Positions 38,572 to 48,119 of a stretch of 64,000 nt of DNA are shown in pieces; positions within the stretch are counted from its first letter, which is position 1, and the number at the start of each line of letters is the position of its first letter. The notes beneath the pieces were generated by a model, which had not been told where the DNA came from, made no database searches, and saw only the letters and a program-made list of their open reading frames with translations. Both the position numbers and the translations under genes were made by a program. The DNA comes from Bradyrhizobium sp. CCBAU 53351. Its GTDB lineage: Bacteria > Pseudomonadota > Alphaproteobacteria > Rhizobiales > Xanthobacteraceae. Location: positions 2,693,501 through 2,757,500 of the forward strand of contig NZ_CP030059.1 of the NCBI RefSeq assembly GCF_015291745.1. Direction: 5' to 3'.

Positions 38572-41500
38572 TGCACGTCGTCTTCCGCGAGAGCCGCGGT
38601 CTCGAGGAGACCGCGACGCCAAGAGACATCGGCCAGGACCCGGCCGATCTCGTGGTGCTCTCGTATTCGGATTCCGACCTTGCTGCCTTCGCAGCCGGCT
38701 GGCGCCGTGGCCGGGGCAGCCTGCCGTCGCTGCGGCTCGCCAACCTCGCCGAGCTGCGTCATCCGCTGTCGGTCGACACCTATGTCGAGCGCACCTTGTC
38801 GCAGGCGCGCGGCATTCTGGTGCGGCTGATCGGCGGCGAATCCTATTGGCCATACGGCCTCGCCGCCCTTCAGCAACTGGCGAAGGATCGCGGCATCGTG
38901 CTCGCCGTGCTGCCGGCCGATGGCCGCGACGACGTCAGGCTTGATGCCTATTCGACCTTGCCGGTCTCGACGCTGCGCCGCCTCAAGGTGCTCTGCGATA
39001 CCGGCGGCCCGGTCGCGGCGCAGGCGGCGATCGCGCAACTGGCACTGGCCTCGGGACTTTATGCCGGGCCTGTTGTCGGCGACATGACCGTGCCCGAGAT
39101 GGGATTCTTCGATCCCGCGCGCGGTGTCATTGCTGCGCCGGCGGGCGGCGAGGGGAAGCCCCTCGCGCTGGTGACCTTCTATCGCTCCTATCTCACGGCC
39201 GCCGACACCGGCCCGGTCGATGCGCTGATCGCGGCGCTGCGCGAGAATGGTTTTGACGCGTTCGGCGCGTTCGTCACCTCGCTGAAGGCTCCGGGTGTCG
39301 CGGACTGGTTGCGCGCGTATCTTGCGACGAAGCCTCCGGCGGCGATCGTCAACGCAACGGCGTTCTCCGCCATCGGCGACGACGGCACGACGCCGTTCGA
39401 CGCCGCATCGTGCCCCGTGTTCCAGGTCGCGCTGTCCACGGCGCGACGCGAGGACTGGGCGACCTCGTTGCGCGGCCTGTCGCCCGGCGATCTCGCGATG
39501 CATGTGGTGCTGCCCGAGGTCGACGGCCGGCTGTTCGCGGGCGTGGTGAGCTTCAAATCCGCCGCCGACCGTGATCCGGATTTGCAGTTCTCGCATCTGG
39601 CGCACAGGCCCGATGACGAGCGCGTGAAAGCCGTCGCCACGCGCGTTGCGGCGTGGCGGCGCCTCGCGGAAAGGACAACCGCCGAGAAGCGGCTGGCGAT
39701 CGTGCTCTCGAACTATCCGGGGCGGCCGCATCAGATCGCGCACGCGGTCGGACTCGATGCGCTGGCTTCGGTCGAGGCCCTGATGTCCGATCTCGCCGAG
39801 GCTGGCTTTGATGTCGCGCCGGTTCGAGCTCTCGGTGAGACGCTGCTGACGCGAAATTTGACGTGGAGCGTTGCCGACTACCGCACGGCGCTCTCGGGCC
39901 TGCCGCAATCCTTGCAGGACGATCTCGCGCAGGCCTGGGGCGCGCCGGAGAACGATCCAGGCTGTCGCGATGGCGCATTCCATTTCGCCGCAATCCCACG
40001 CGGTCGGTCGGTCATCGCGGTCCAGCCGGAGCGTGGCGATGCCGCCGCGCGTGATACCGACTATCACGATCTCGCCCGCACGCCGCGCCATGCCTATGTC
40101 GCGTTCTATCTCTGGCTTCGGCAGCAGGGCTGTGATGCCGTCGTGCATATGGGCGCGCATGGCACGCTGGAATGGCTGCCTGGAAAATCCGTCGCGCTGT
40201 CGTCTGCGTGCTGGCCTGAGGCGCTGATCGGCGATCTCCCGATCATCTACCCCTTCATCGTCAACGATCCCGGCGAGGCTGCACAGGCCAAGCGGCGCAT
40301 CGGTGCCGTCACCATCGGCCATCTCCCGCCGCCGCTGGAAACATCGGCCGTGCCGGAAGGTTTGCGCCGGCTCGAACGTCTTCTCGACGAATATTCGACC
40401 GCCGACGGTCTCGACCCCGCGCGCCGCCAGCGGCTGATCGCGGCGATCCGCGACGAGGCGCGTGCGGCGGGCCTCGAAGACGATCTCGGCCTCGATGCCT
40501 CGGCCGCGCCGGCCGAAGCCATTCCGCGGATCGATCGCTTCGTCTGCGATCTCAAGGAAAGTCAGTTCGGCGACGGTCTGCACGTGTTCGGCCGCGGCGC
40601 CTGTGGCGAGGCGGAGCGCGATGCGCTACGTGCCGCCCTTGCAGGGCAGCGTGTCGCGCCGGGGCCGTCGGGCTCGCCCTATCGCGGCCGCGCCGACGTG
40701 CTGCCGACCGGGCGCAATCTCTTTGCGGTCGACCCGCGCGCCGTGCCGACGCCGTCGGCGCATGCGCAGGGGATCAAACTCGCCGAGGAGCTGCTGCGGC
40801 GCCATTTGCAGGATCACGGCGACTGGCCGAAAGGCCTCGTCGTCGATCTCTGGGGCTCGGCGACGATGCGCACTGCGGGCGAGGAGTTTGCCATGGCGCT
40901 GCATCTGGCCGGGCTCGCGCCGCGCTGGGATCACGCCTCCGGCCGCGTCACCGGCTACGACATCATCGCGCCGGCCGAGCTCGGCCGCCCGCGCATCGAT
41001 GTCACGTTGCGCGTCTCGGGCCTGTTCCGCGACGTCTTCTCCGGTCTCGCGCAATTGTTCGAGGCCGCTTCCGAAACGCTTGCAGGCCGCGACGATGAGG
41101 GCGAGGAAAATCCGTATCGCCATCGCACCTCGCGCGTGTTCGCGCCGCGGCCCGGACAATATGGCGTCGGCCTCTCGGCGGTCCCCGATGCCTTCACGCC
41201 GGAGACGCGGGATGCCGCGGGCGAAGCCTGGCTGTCGGCCTCGTCATGGGCGTTCTCGGCGGATGGCGAGATGCAGCATGACCGCGCCGGCATCGAGCAG
41301 CGCCTCGCGGCCGCCGACGCCTTTGTCCATGTTCAGGATCTGCCGGAAACCGACCTGCTGCTTGCCGCCGATTACGCCGCGCATGAAGCCGGGGTTGCGG
41401 CGGCAGCCGTGCATCTCGGCGCGGCAGCGCCATCGCTCTATCACCTCGACACGACGCGTCCCGAACAGCCGCACGCGCGCACGCTGACGGAAGAGATATC

Positions 41501-41819
41501 GCGCGTCGTCCGGGCGCGCGCCGCCAATCCGGCCTGGATCGCCGGCATGATGCGTCACGGCTTTCGCGGGGCCGCGGAGATCACCGCAACGCTGGAGCAT
41601 ATGGCCGCCTTCGCGCATCTTGCCGGCGCCGTGCCGCCGCATCTGTTCGATCTCTATTACGACGCGACGCTTGGCCATGACGACGTCCGTGCCTTCATGG
41701 CGCGCGAGAATCCTGCGGCGCTTGCCGCGATGGAAACCTGTTTTGCGCGCCTGCACGATGCGGCGCTGTGGCAAACGCGCCGCAACTCGATCGCGGCGGC
41801 GCTGCGGGAGGCATCATGA
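38571..41819 (+). CDS. cobN: Cobaltochelatase large subunit CobN
   Basis: A 1,082-residue CobN/magnesium chelatase H-type protein that binds hydrogenobyrinic acid a,c-diamide and inserts Co(II) together with CobS and CobT. Recognisable stretches are IGGESYWPYG near 83, VHMGAHGTLEWLPGKSVAL near 525, HTLPPLETS-like (GHLPPPLETS) near 583 and GLVVDLWGSATMRTAGEE in the second half. It is somewhat shorter than the ~1,250-residue proteins I recall from other alphaproteobacteria, mostly in the N-terminal part. CobS and CobT partners are not in the window. The stop overlaps cobG by 4 bases. Confidence 0.92.
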   Translation: MHVVFRESRGLEETATPRDIGQDPADLVVLSYSDSDLAAFAAGWRRGRGSLPSLRLANLAELRHPLSVDTYVERTLSQARGILVRLIGGESYWPYGLAALQQLAKDRGIVLAVLPADGRDDVRLDAYSTLPVSTLRRLKVLCDTGGPVAAQAAIAQLALASGLYAGPVVGDMTVPEMGFFDPARGVIAAPAGGEGKPLALVTFYRSYLTAADTGPVDALIAALRENGFDAFGAFVTSLKAPGVADWLRAYLATKPPAAIVNATAFSAIGDDGTTPFDAASCPVFQVALSTARREDWATSLRGLSPGDLAMHVVLPEVDGRLFAGVVSFKSAADRDPDLQFSHLAHRPDDERVKAVATRVAAWRRLAERTTAEKRLAIVLSNYPGRPHQIAHAVGLDALASVEALMSDLAEAGFDVAPVRALGETLLTRNLTWSVADYRTALSGLPQSLQDDLAQAWGAPENDPGCRDGAFHFAAIPRGRSVIAVQPERGDAAARDTDYHDLARTPRHAYVAFYLWLRQQGCDAVVHMGAHGTLEWLPGKSVALSSACWPEALIGDLPIIYPFIVNDPGEAAQAKRRIGAVTIGHLPPPLETSAVPEGLRRLERLLDEYSTADGLDPARRQRLIAAIRDEARAAGLEDDLGLDASAAPAEAIPRIDRFVCDLKESQFGDGLHVFGRGACGEAERDALRAALAGQRVAPGPSGSPYRGRADVLPTGRNLFAVDPRAVPTPSAHAQGIKLAEELLRRHLQDHGDWPKGLVVDLWGSATMRTAGEEFAMALHLAGLAPRWDHASGRVTGYDIIAPAELGRPRIDVTLRVSGLFRDVFSGLAQLFEAASETLAGRDDEGEENPYRHRTSRVFAPRPGQYGVGLSAVPDAFTPETRDAAGEAWLSASSWAFSADGEMQHDRAGIEQRLAAADAFVHVQDLPETDLLLAADYAAHEAGVAAAAVHLGAAAPSLYHLDTTRPEQPHARTLTEEISRVVRARAANPAWIAGMMRHGFRGAAEITATLEHMAAFAHLAGAVPPHLFDLYYDATLGHDDVRAFMARENPAALAAMETCFARLHDAALWQTRRNSIAAALREAS

Positions 41820-42979
41820 GCGCGTCTGCGGTCAAGGGCTGGTGTCCCGGCGCGCTGCGCCCGATGCTGTCGGGCGACGGGCTCGTGGTGCGGGTGCGGC
41901 CGTTCGGTGGGCGGCTTGAAGCGCCACAGATCATCGGGCTTGCCGAACTCGCCGGGCAACACGGCAACGGCCTGATCGATGTGACGAGCCGCGCCAATCT
42001 CCAGATCCGCGGCGTCAGCGAGCAAAGCCACCGGCCGCTGCTCGACGGCCTTTCGCAACTCGCGCTGCTCGACCCCGACGCCGAGATCGAAGCCCGACGC
42101 AATATTCTGGTGACTCCGTTCTGGAGCGGCGGTGACGAAACCCAGTCGCTCGCCGCTGGGCTGGAGGAGGCGCTGGCCGATCGCGGCCTCGCGCTTCCCA
42201 CCAAGTTCGGCTTCGCCATCGATGACGGACGGTCGCGGGTGCTCGCCGGCGATTCCGCCGACATCCGCATCGAGCGCGATCGCGCGGGCCGCCTTCTGGT
42301 GCGGGCCGACGGCGCGCGGCTCGGCCGCTCCGTCGCGCGCGGCGAGGCCGTGAGCACGGCGCTGGCGCTCGCAAGCTGGTTCCTGGTCTCCGGCGGCGCG
42401 AAGGACGGGCGCGGCCGGATGGCAGCCCACATCGCCTCCGGCGCGGCGTTGCCGCCATCGCTGCGCGGCGAGACGGAGCCTGCGCCCGTGATGGCGGCGT
42501 CGCGGCCCGGGCACTATCCGCAAGGCGCGATGGTCGGCGTCGCGTTCGGGCAGCTGCTGCACACGACGCTGCATCAGTTCGCCGGTTGTGGCCATGCGCT
42601 ACGCATGACGCCCTGGCGAATGGTGCTCAGCGAAGGCAAGCGCGAGATGCCGAGCGCGCCGGGCCTCATCACCGAGCCCTTTGATCCCGCGCTGCGCGTC
42701 ATCGCCTGCAGCGGTGCGCCGCGCTGCCGCGAAGCCCATGCCGATACCCGCGCGCTGGCCGCGGCGCTCGCGCCGCGCATCGCCGCCGACGCGCGGCTGC
42801 ACGTCTCCGGCTGCGGCAAGGGCTGCGCCCATTCCGGCACGGCCGCCGTCACGCTGGTTGCGACGCGCGCCGGCTTCGATCTCGTCCGCAACGGTTCGAT
42901 CCGCGATGAGCCGGTCCTGCGCGGGTTGAACGGCGCCGACATCGTCAGCGATCCCTCGATCCTCGTCGGAGGGAACTGA
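41816..42979 (+). CDS. cobG: Precorrin-3B synthase CobG
   Basis: A 387-residue nitrite/sulfite reductase-like iron-sulfur protein that uses oxygen to convert precorrin-3A to precorrin-3B, the ring-contraction trigger of the aerobic pathway. The N-terminal half has ferredoxin-like repeats (DVTSRANLQIRGV). The [4Fe-4S] ligands are seen in ACSGAPRCREAHADT and SGCGKGCAHSG. The ATG at 41816 lies within the cobN stop; the longer frame from 41768 is only a shadow overlap. The presence of CobG marks the oxygen-dependent route. Confidence 0.93.
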   Translation: MSASAVKGWCPGALRPMLSGDGLVVRVRPFGGRLEAPQIIGLAELAGQHGNGLIDVTSRANLQIRGVSEQSHRPLLDGLSQLALLDPDAEIEARRNILVTPFWSGGDETQSLAAGLEEALADRGLALPTKFGFAIDDGRSRVLAGDSADIRIERDRAGRLLVRADGARLGRSVARGEAVSTALALASWFLVSGGAKDGRGRMAAHIASGAALPPSLRGETEPAPVMAASRPGHYPQGAMVGVAFGQLLHTTLHQFAGCGHALRMTPWRMVLSEGKREMPSAPGLITEPFDPALRVIACSGAPRCREAHADTRALAAALAPRIAADARLHVSGCGKGCAHSGTAAVTLVATRAGFDLVRNGSIRDEPVLRGLNGADIVSDPSILVGGN

Positions 42980-43608
42980 TGCCGCACATTTACGAGACCG
43001 ATGGCGCGGCGATCTACCGGCAGTCCTTCGCCACCATTCGGACTGAGGCCGATCTTGCCCGCTTCACGCCGGCCGAGGAGCAGGTCGTGGTGCGGATGAT
43101 CCACGCCGCCGGCATGGTCGGCCTGGAGGCCCATATCCGCTTCACGCCGGGCATGGCGACGATCGCTCGCGCCGCTTTGCAAAGAGGCGCGCCGATTCTG
43201 TGCGACGCACGCATGGTTTCGGAAGGGATCACGCGTGCAAGGCTTCCCGCGGCCAATGCCGTCATCTGCACGCTCGGCGATGAGACCGTGCCCGCGCTCG
43301 CGCAATCCATGCGCAACACCCGCTCGGCCGCGGCACTCGAACTGTGGCGGCCGCATCTGGACGGCGCGATCGTCGCGATCGGCAATGCGCCGACGGCGCT
43401 GTTTCATCTGCTCAACATGCTGGAGGATACAGACTGCCCGCGGCCGGCGGCGATCATCGGCTGTCCGGTCGGCTTCGTCGGTGCAGCCGAGTCCAAGGCG
43501 GCGTTGATGGCCGCTCCGCCGGCGCCGGCGCTGACCGTCGAAGGCCGCCTCGGCGGCTCGGCGATCACGGTCGCGGCCGTCAACGCGCTGGCGAGCCGGA
43601 GCGAATAG
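42979..43608 (+). CDS. cobH: Precorrin-8X methylmutase CobH
   Basis: A 209-residue enzyme that moves the C-11 methyl group to C-12, giving hydrogenobyrinic acid. Family stretches include VVVRMIHAAGMVGL with the catalytic His near 43, LCDARMVSEGITR near 74 and GCPVGFVGAAESKAAL near 160. It starts at the cobG stop and ends two bases before the cobI start, within the same operon. Confidence 0.94.
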   Translation: MPHIYETDGAAIYRQSFATIRTEADLARFTPAEEQVVVRMIHAAGMVGLEAHIRFTPGMATIARAALQRGAPILCDARMVSEGITRARLPAANAVICTLGDETVPALAQSMRNTRSAAALELWRPHLDGAIVAIGNAPTALFHLLNMLEDTDCPRPAAIIGCPVGFVGAAESKAALMAAPPAPALTVEGRLGGSAITVAAVNALASRSE

Positions 43609-43610
43609 CG

Positions 43611-44342
43611 ATGGGACGCATCATCTGCTGCGGTCTCGGCCCCGGTGATCCCGATCTGATGAGCGTGCGCTCAGACCGCACGGTGCGGGCTGCGAAGCAC
43701 GTCGCATACTTTCGCAAGAAGGGCAGGCCGGGCCAGGCGCGGCGCATCGTCGAGGGCATGCTCGCGACTGACGTCACCGAATACCCCATGGAATACCCTG
43801 TCACGACGGAGATCGCCTTCGACAGTGCGGAATACGTCCAGCTGCTCGCCGGTTTCTACGACGAATGGGCGGAGCGTCTGGCGCGGCTTTCGCGTGCGGT
43901 CGACGTCGTTGTGCTCTGCGAGGGCGATCCTTACTTCTACGGCTCCTTCATGCATCTGCACACGCGCCTGCAAGGGCGTGTCGAGATCGAGGTGATCGCC
44001 GGCATTCCCGGCATGGTCGGCTGCTGGAACGGCGTCGGCCAGCCGATCGCGCTTGGCGATGATGTGACGACCGTGCTGATGGGCACGCTTCCCGAAGGTG
44101 AGCTCGAGCGCCGCATGCGGGATTCCGATGCGCTCGTCGTGATGAAGACCGGCCGTAATCTTGCGAAAGTGCGCCGCGCGCTCGCATCTGCCGGCCGGCT
44201 GGACGACGCCTGGCTGGTCGAGCGCGGCACCATGCCGGGCGAGCGTGTGGCGCGGCTCGCGGAGATCGATGCCGCCGACTGTCCCTATTTTGCGATCGTG
44301 CTGGTGCACGGCAAGGGCCGGCATCTGGAAGCCGCCGAATGA
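43611..44342 (+). CDS. cobI: Precorrin-2 C20-methyltransferase CobI
   Basis: A 243-residue SAM-dependent tetrapyrrole methylase that methylates C-20 of precorrin-2. The GxGxGD-type motif is CGLGPGDPDLMSVRS near the N-terminus; LCEGDPYFYGSF and the IPGMVGCW stretch are typical. The frame is open from 43344, but only the ATG at 43611, two bases after the cobH stop, gives a normal family N-terminus. It overlaps cobJ by 4 bases. Confidence 0.94.
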   Translation: MGRIICCGLGPGDPDLMSVRSDRTVRAAKHVAYFRKKGRPGQARRIVEGMLATDVTEYPMEYPVTTEIAFDSAEYVQLLAGFYDEWAERLARLSRAVDVVVLCEGDPYFYGSFMHLHTRLQGRVEIEVIAGIPGMVGCWNGVGQPIALGDDVTTVLMGTLPEGELERRMRDSDALVVMKTGRNLAKVRRALASAGRLDDAWLVERGTMPGERVARLAEIDAADCPYFAIVLVHGKGRHLEAAE

Positions 44343-45073
44343 CGGGCACGCTGACCATCGCGGGCCTCGGGCCGGGCAGCGATGCCCTGGTGACGCCCGA
44401 GGTCACGGCCGCGCTTGCCACCGCGACCGACATTCTCGGCTACGCGCCCTATGTCGCGCGCGTGCCGCCGCGTGCTGGGCTGAAGCTGCATCCCTCCGAC
44501 AATCGCGAGGAGCTGCAGCGCGCCGGCGAGGCTTTGCGGCTCGCCGCAGAAGGCCGGCAGGTCGTCGTCGTGTCATCCGGCGATCCCGGCGTGTTCGCGA
44601 TGGCCTCGGCCGTGTTCGAGGCGCTGGAGCAGGCGCCGCAATATCAGGCGCTGCCGATCCGCGTGCTGCCCGGGATCACCGCCATGCTGGCGGCGGCTGC
44701 GCGTGCCGGCGCGCCGCTCGGCCATGATTTCTGCGCGATCAACCTCTCGGATAATCTCAAGCCCTGGACGATCATCGAGAGGCGTCTGCGCCTCGCAGCG
44801 GAAGCCGATTTTTCGATTGCGATGTACAATCCGCGATCGGCGAGCCGGCCCGAGGGCTTTGGCCGCGCGCTCGCGGTGCTGAAGGACGCCGGCTGCGGCG
44901 AGCGCTTCGTCATCTTTGCGCGCGCGGTCAGCGCGGCCGACGAGAAGATCGTGACCGTGACGCTGAACGAAGCGGCGCCGGAGATGGCCGACATGCGCAC
45001 GCTGGTGATCGTCGGCAATTCGCAGACGCGCCGTGTCGGCCGCTGGGTCTATGCACCGAGGCGGGTCGAATGA
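44339..45073 (+). CDS. cobJ: Precorrin-3B C17-methyltransferase CobJ
   Basis: A 244-residue SAM-dependent methylase that methylates C-17 and drives ring contraction to precorrin-4. Motifs are IAGLGPGSDALVTPEV at ~6-21, VVSSGDPGVFAMAS near 77, the GAPLGHDFCAINLSD stretch and FSIAMYNPRSASRP. It starts within the cobI stop. Its last 25 bases overlap the 3' end of cobK, which is encoded on the other strand. Confidence 0.94.
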   Translation: MTGTLTIAGLGPGSDALVTPEVTAALATATDILGYAPYVARVPPRAGLKLHPSDNREELQRAGEALRLAAEGRQVVVVSSGDPGVFAMASAVFEALEQAPQYQALPIRVLPGITAMLAAAARAGAPLGHDFCAINLSDNLKPWTIIERRLRLAAEADFSIAMYNPRSASRPEGFGRALAVLKDAGCGERFVIFARAVSAADEKIVTVTLNEAAPEMADMRTLVIVGNSQTRRVGRWVYAPRRVE

Positions 45074-45795
45074 CCGAGCCACTCCATCACCTCAGCGACG
45101 CTCTCGACCCGTCGGCGCTCGGGCAGCGTCGGCCGCGAGATCATGACCACGGGAAGGCCGAGCATGCGGGCCGCGTCGACCTTGGCACGCGCGCCGTCGC
45201 CGCCGGAATTGCGGGCGACGATCCACGCGATCTCGCGGGCGCGCAGCATCTCGAGCTCGCTGTGAAGCGTGAACGGCCCGCGCGACACGATCACGTCAGC
45301 GGCGAAGGGCAGGGCCGCCTCCTGCGGATCGACGAAGCGCAGCGTGTAGGCATGCTGCGGCTTCATCGCGAACGGCGTGATATGCTGGCGGCCGATGGCG
45401 AGGAACACGTTCGCGGGCGCCTCCGGCAGCGCGGCGGCGGCGGCACTGATATCTGCAACCTCGATCCAATTGTCGCCGGACATGCTGCCCCAGGGCGCGC
45501 GCTCCAGCGCGAGCAGCGATGTCCCGGTGTCCGCGCAAGCTTCGACCGCGTTGCGGCTCATCTCGGCTGCGAATGGATGCGTCGCGTCGATCACATGCGT
45601 GATGCGCTCGTCGCGGATGTAACCCGCAAGCCCGCTGACGCCGCCGAAACCGCCGATGCGGGTCGGCAGCGGCTGATCGGCCGGCACGTGAGTGCGACCG
45701 GCGTACGAATAGACGGCATCGATGCGCGCGCGCGCGACCTCGGCTGCGAGCGAGCTCGCATCGGCCGTCCCGCCCAGTATGAGGGCGCGCATCAT
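45049..45795 (-). CDS. cobK: Precorrin-6A reductase CobK, antisense within the operon
   Basis: A 248-residue NADPH-dependent enzyme that reduces precorrin-6A to dihydro-precorrin-6. Motifs are ALILGGTADASSLA at the N-terminus, IGGFGGVSGLAGYI near 48, VIDATHPFAAEMS near 69 and WIVARNSGGDGARAKVDAAR near the C-terminus. A double ATG allows starts at 45795 or 45792; the much longer frame extending to 46827 is antisense shadow. It is the only gene of the main cob run on the minus strand. Its 3' end overlaps cobJ by 25 bases, and its first two bases overlap the cobL start codon. Confidence 0.94.
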   Translation of the reverse strand: MMRALILGGTADASSLAAEVARARIDAVYSYAGRTHVPADQPLPTRIGGFGGVSGLAGYIRDERITHVIDATHPFAAEMSRNAVEACADTGTSLLALERAPWGSMSGDNWIEVADISAAAAALPEAPANVFLAIGRQHITPFAMKPQHAYTLRFVDPQEAALPFAADVIVSRGPFTLHSELEMLRAREIAWIVARNSGGDGARAKVDAARMLGLPVVMISRPTLPERRRVESVAEVMEWLGHSTRLGA

Positions 45796-46975
45796 GGCTG
45801 ATCCCTGGCTGACCATCATCGGTATCGGCGAAGATGGCCTTGCCGGGCTGTCGGAAGCAAGCCGAAAGGCGCTTGCCGATGCCGAAACCGTCTTTGGCGG
45901 GGAACGGCACCTCGCGCTCGCCGGTGTGGGCAGTCGCGGCCGTGCGTGGCCAGTGCCATTCGATGCCGGTGTCGTGCTGAGCTGCCGCGATCGGCCGACG
46001 GCGGTGCTCGCCTCTGGCGATCCGTTCTGGCATGGCGCAGGCGCTGTTCTCGCCGAGAGACTCGGTAGCGACGAGTGGATCGCGCATCCGGGACCGTCGA
46101 CGTTTTCGCTCGCGGCTGCGCGCTTAGGCTGGCGGCTGGAGACCACGATATGCATTGGCCTCCATGCCGCGCCGTTCGAGCGTCTCGTACCGCATCTGGC
46201 GCGAGACGCGCGCATCATCTGCCTGATGCGTGATGCAACGGCGGTTGATGCTCTCGCGAAATGGCTGACCGATCGCGGATGGGGTGCCTCGCTGATGTGG
46301 ACACTCGAGGCGCTTGGCGGGCCACAGGAATATACCGACCAGCATCGCGTCGACCTCTTTGCCGAGGAGGTGACCTCAAATCTGGTCGCGGTGGCCTTGT
46401 GGGCGAGGGGCACGCAAGGCATTCCCCGCAGCTCAGGGTTACCGGACGATCTGTTCGCCCACGACGGCCAGATCACCAAGCGCCCTGTGCGCGCGCTCGC
46501 GCTCTCGGCGCTGGCGCCGCGTCCGGGCGAAGGGCTGTGGGATATCGGCGCGGGATCGGGGTCGATCTCGGTCGAGTGGGCACTGTGCGGCGGGACGGCA
46601 ACCGCCATCGAGGCGCGTGAGGATCGCGTCGCGAACATCAGCAAGAATGCAGCCGCGTTCGGGCTGGCGCACCGGATCAGCGTCGTCACGGGGAAAGCGC
46701 CCGAAGCGCTCGCTACACTGGAAGCGCCGGATGCGGTCTTCATTGGTGGCGGCCTCGATCGTGCGATGTTCGATGCCGTCTGGTCGCGCCTCGCGCCTGG
46801 AACGCGGCTCGTTGCACATTCGATCACGTTGGAAACCGAAGCGCTGCTCGGCGAGCTAGAGCAGGGCCATGGCGGTCAGCTGATGCGGGTCGAGATCGCG
46901 CATTCCGCGCCGCTCGGCCGCTATCGTTCCTGGGAAGCTGCACGGCCGGTGGTGCAGTGGAGTGTGACCCGATGA
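45794..46975 (+). CDS. cobL: Precorrin-6Y C5,15-methyltransferase (decarboxylating) CobL
   Basis: A 393-residue fusion of a CbiE-type methylase (~1-205, starting PWLTIIGIGEDGLAGLS) and a CbiT-type Rossmann methyltransferase (~230-393, with LWDIGAGSGSISVEWA). It methylates C-5 and C-15 and removes the acetate carboxyl at C-12. The ATG at 45794 is chosen over the frame start at 45722, which would overlap cobK. The start codon overlaps that of divergent cobK. Its stop overlaps cobE by 4 bases. Confidence 0.93.
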   Translation: MADPWLTIIGIGEDGLAGLSEASRKALADAETVFGGERHLALAGVGSRGRAWPVPFDAGVVLSCRDRPTAVLASGDPFWHGAGAVLAERLGSDEWIAHPGPSTFSLAAARLGWRLETTICIGLHAAPFERLVPHLARDARIICLMRDATAVDALAKWLTDRGWGASLMWTLEALGGPQEYTDQHRVDLFAEEVTSNLVAVALWARGTQGIPRSSGLPDDLFAHDGQITKRPVRALALSALAPRPGEGLWDIGAGSGSISVEWALCGGTATAIEAREDRVANISKNAAAFGLAHRISVVTGKAPEALATLEAPDAVFIGGGLDRAMFDAVWSRLAPGTRLVAHSITLETEALLGELEQGHGGQLMRVEIAHSAPLGRYRSWEAARPVVQWSVTR

Positions 46976-47340
46976 AAGTGGCTGGCTTCGGGTTCAGGAG
47001 AGATGTCACGCTGGCCTCGCTGCGCGATGCGCTGCGGGCGGCGGGCGGTCCCGAAGGTCTCGCAGCGATGGCGACTGTCAGCGACAAGGCCGACGCGGAG
47101 CCGCTAAAGCAGCTCGCGCGTGAGTGCGGTGTGCCGATCAAGGCTGTTCCGGCTGAGATGCTGGCCGGGATCGCAACGCCAAGCCAGTCGGATCTCGTGA
47201 TGGAGAAGTTCAGGACCGGATCGGTCGCAGAAGCCGCGGCGCTCGCGGCGGCTGGCCCTCGCGCGCGGCTGATTGCGACGCGGGCGGTCTCGCAGGATCG
47301 CACCGCAACCGCCGCAATCGCGGAAGGAGACGGCGCATGA
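46972..47340 (+). CDS. cobE: CobE, CbiG C-terminal-like protein
   Basis: A 122-residue protein matching the C-terminal domain of Cbi[20 protein letters not shown] at the start, [16 protein letters not shown] in the middle and [13 protein letters not shown] near the end. CobE is required in the aerobic pathway, but its exact reaction is not settled; help with product release around ring contraction has been proposed. It overlaps cobL and cobM by 4 bases on each side. Confidence 0.9.
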   Translation: MKVAGFGFRRDVTLASLRDALRAAGGPEGLAAMATVSDKADAEPLKQLARECGVPIKAVPAEMLAGIATPSQSDLVMEKFRTGSVAEAAALAAAGPRARLIATRAVSQDRTATAAIAEGDGA

Positions 47341-48119
47341 CGGTGCATTTCATCGGCGCCGGGCCGGGCGCGCCAGATCTGCTGACCCTGCGCGGCCGCG
47401 ACCTGATCGCGGCCTGTCCGGTCTGTCTCTATGCGGGCTCACTGATCCCTGACGGCGTGCTTGCGCATTGCCCTCCCGGCGCGCGCATCGTCAACACCGC
47501 GCCTTTGTCGCTCGATGAGATCATCGCGGAGATCGCCACGGCGCATGCCGAGGGCAAGGATGTCGCACGGCTGCATTCCGGCGATCTCTCGATCTGGTCG
47601 GCGATGGGCGAGCAACTCCGCCGCCTGCGCGCGCTGGGCATTCCCTTTTCGGTCACGCCGGGCGTGCCGTCCTTCTCCGCCGCTGCGGCAGCGCTCGAGG
47701 CTGAGCTGACCCTACCGGGGCTTGCCCAGACGGTCGTCCTGACGCGCACGCCGGGCCGCGCCAGTGCAATGCCTGACGGCGAGAAGCTGGCCGCGTTCGC
47801 CGCGACCGGCGCGGTGCTCGCGATTCATCTGTCGATTCACCTGCTCGACCAAGTCGTCGCCGAGCTCACGCCGCATTACGGCGAAAATTGTCCGGTCGCG
47901 ATCGTCTGGCGCGCAAGCTGGCCGGACCAGCGTATCGTGCGCGCGACGCTCGGCACGCTCGATGCAGCAGTCGGCGCGGAGATGGAGCGTACTGCGCTGA
48001 TCCTGGCCGGCAAGACGCTTGGCGCTACGGATTTTGACGAGAGCCGCCTCTACGCCGCCGACTACGACCGTCGCTACCGACCTGTCGGCGCCGAGCCTCG
48101 CTTTCCGGAGGCGTCGTGA
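47337..48119 (+). CDS. cobM: Precorrin-4 C11-methyltransferase CobM
   Basis: A 260-residue SAM-dependent tetrapyrrole methylase that methylates C-11 of precorrin-4. Motifs are [16 protein letters not shown] at ~4-19, [18 protein letters not shown] near 78, [17 protein letters not shown] and [12 protein letters not shown]. It begins inside the cobE stop and ends inside the cobB start. Confidence 0.95.
   Translation: MTVHFIGAGPGAPDLLTLRGRDLIAACPVCLYAGSLIPDGVLAHCPPGARIVNTAPLSLDEIIAEIATAHAEGKDVARLHSGDLSIWSAMGEQLRRLRALGIPFSVTPGVPSFSAAAAALEAELTLPGLAQTVVLTRTPGRASAMPDGEKLAAFAATGAVLAIHLSIHLLDQVVAELTPHYGENCPVAIVWRASWPDQRIVRATLGTLDAAVGAEMERTALILAGKTLGATDFDESRLYAADYDRRYRPVGAEPRFPEAS

Noticed and set aside
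43344..43610. N-terminal extension of cobI
   Set aside because: It lies inside cobH in another frame; the proper methylase N-terminus begins at 43611.
45049..46827. 592-codon version of cobK
   Set aside because: The first ~340 codons are antisense to cobL and do not resemble any family; the family N-terminus begins at the double ATG at 45792-45795.
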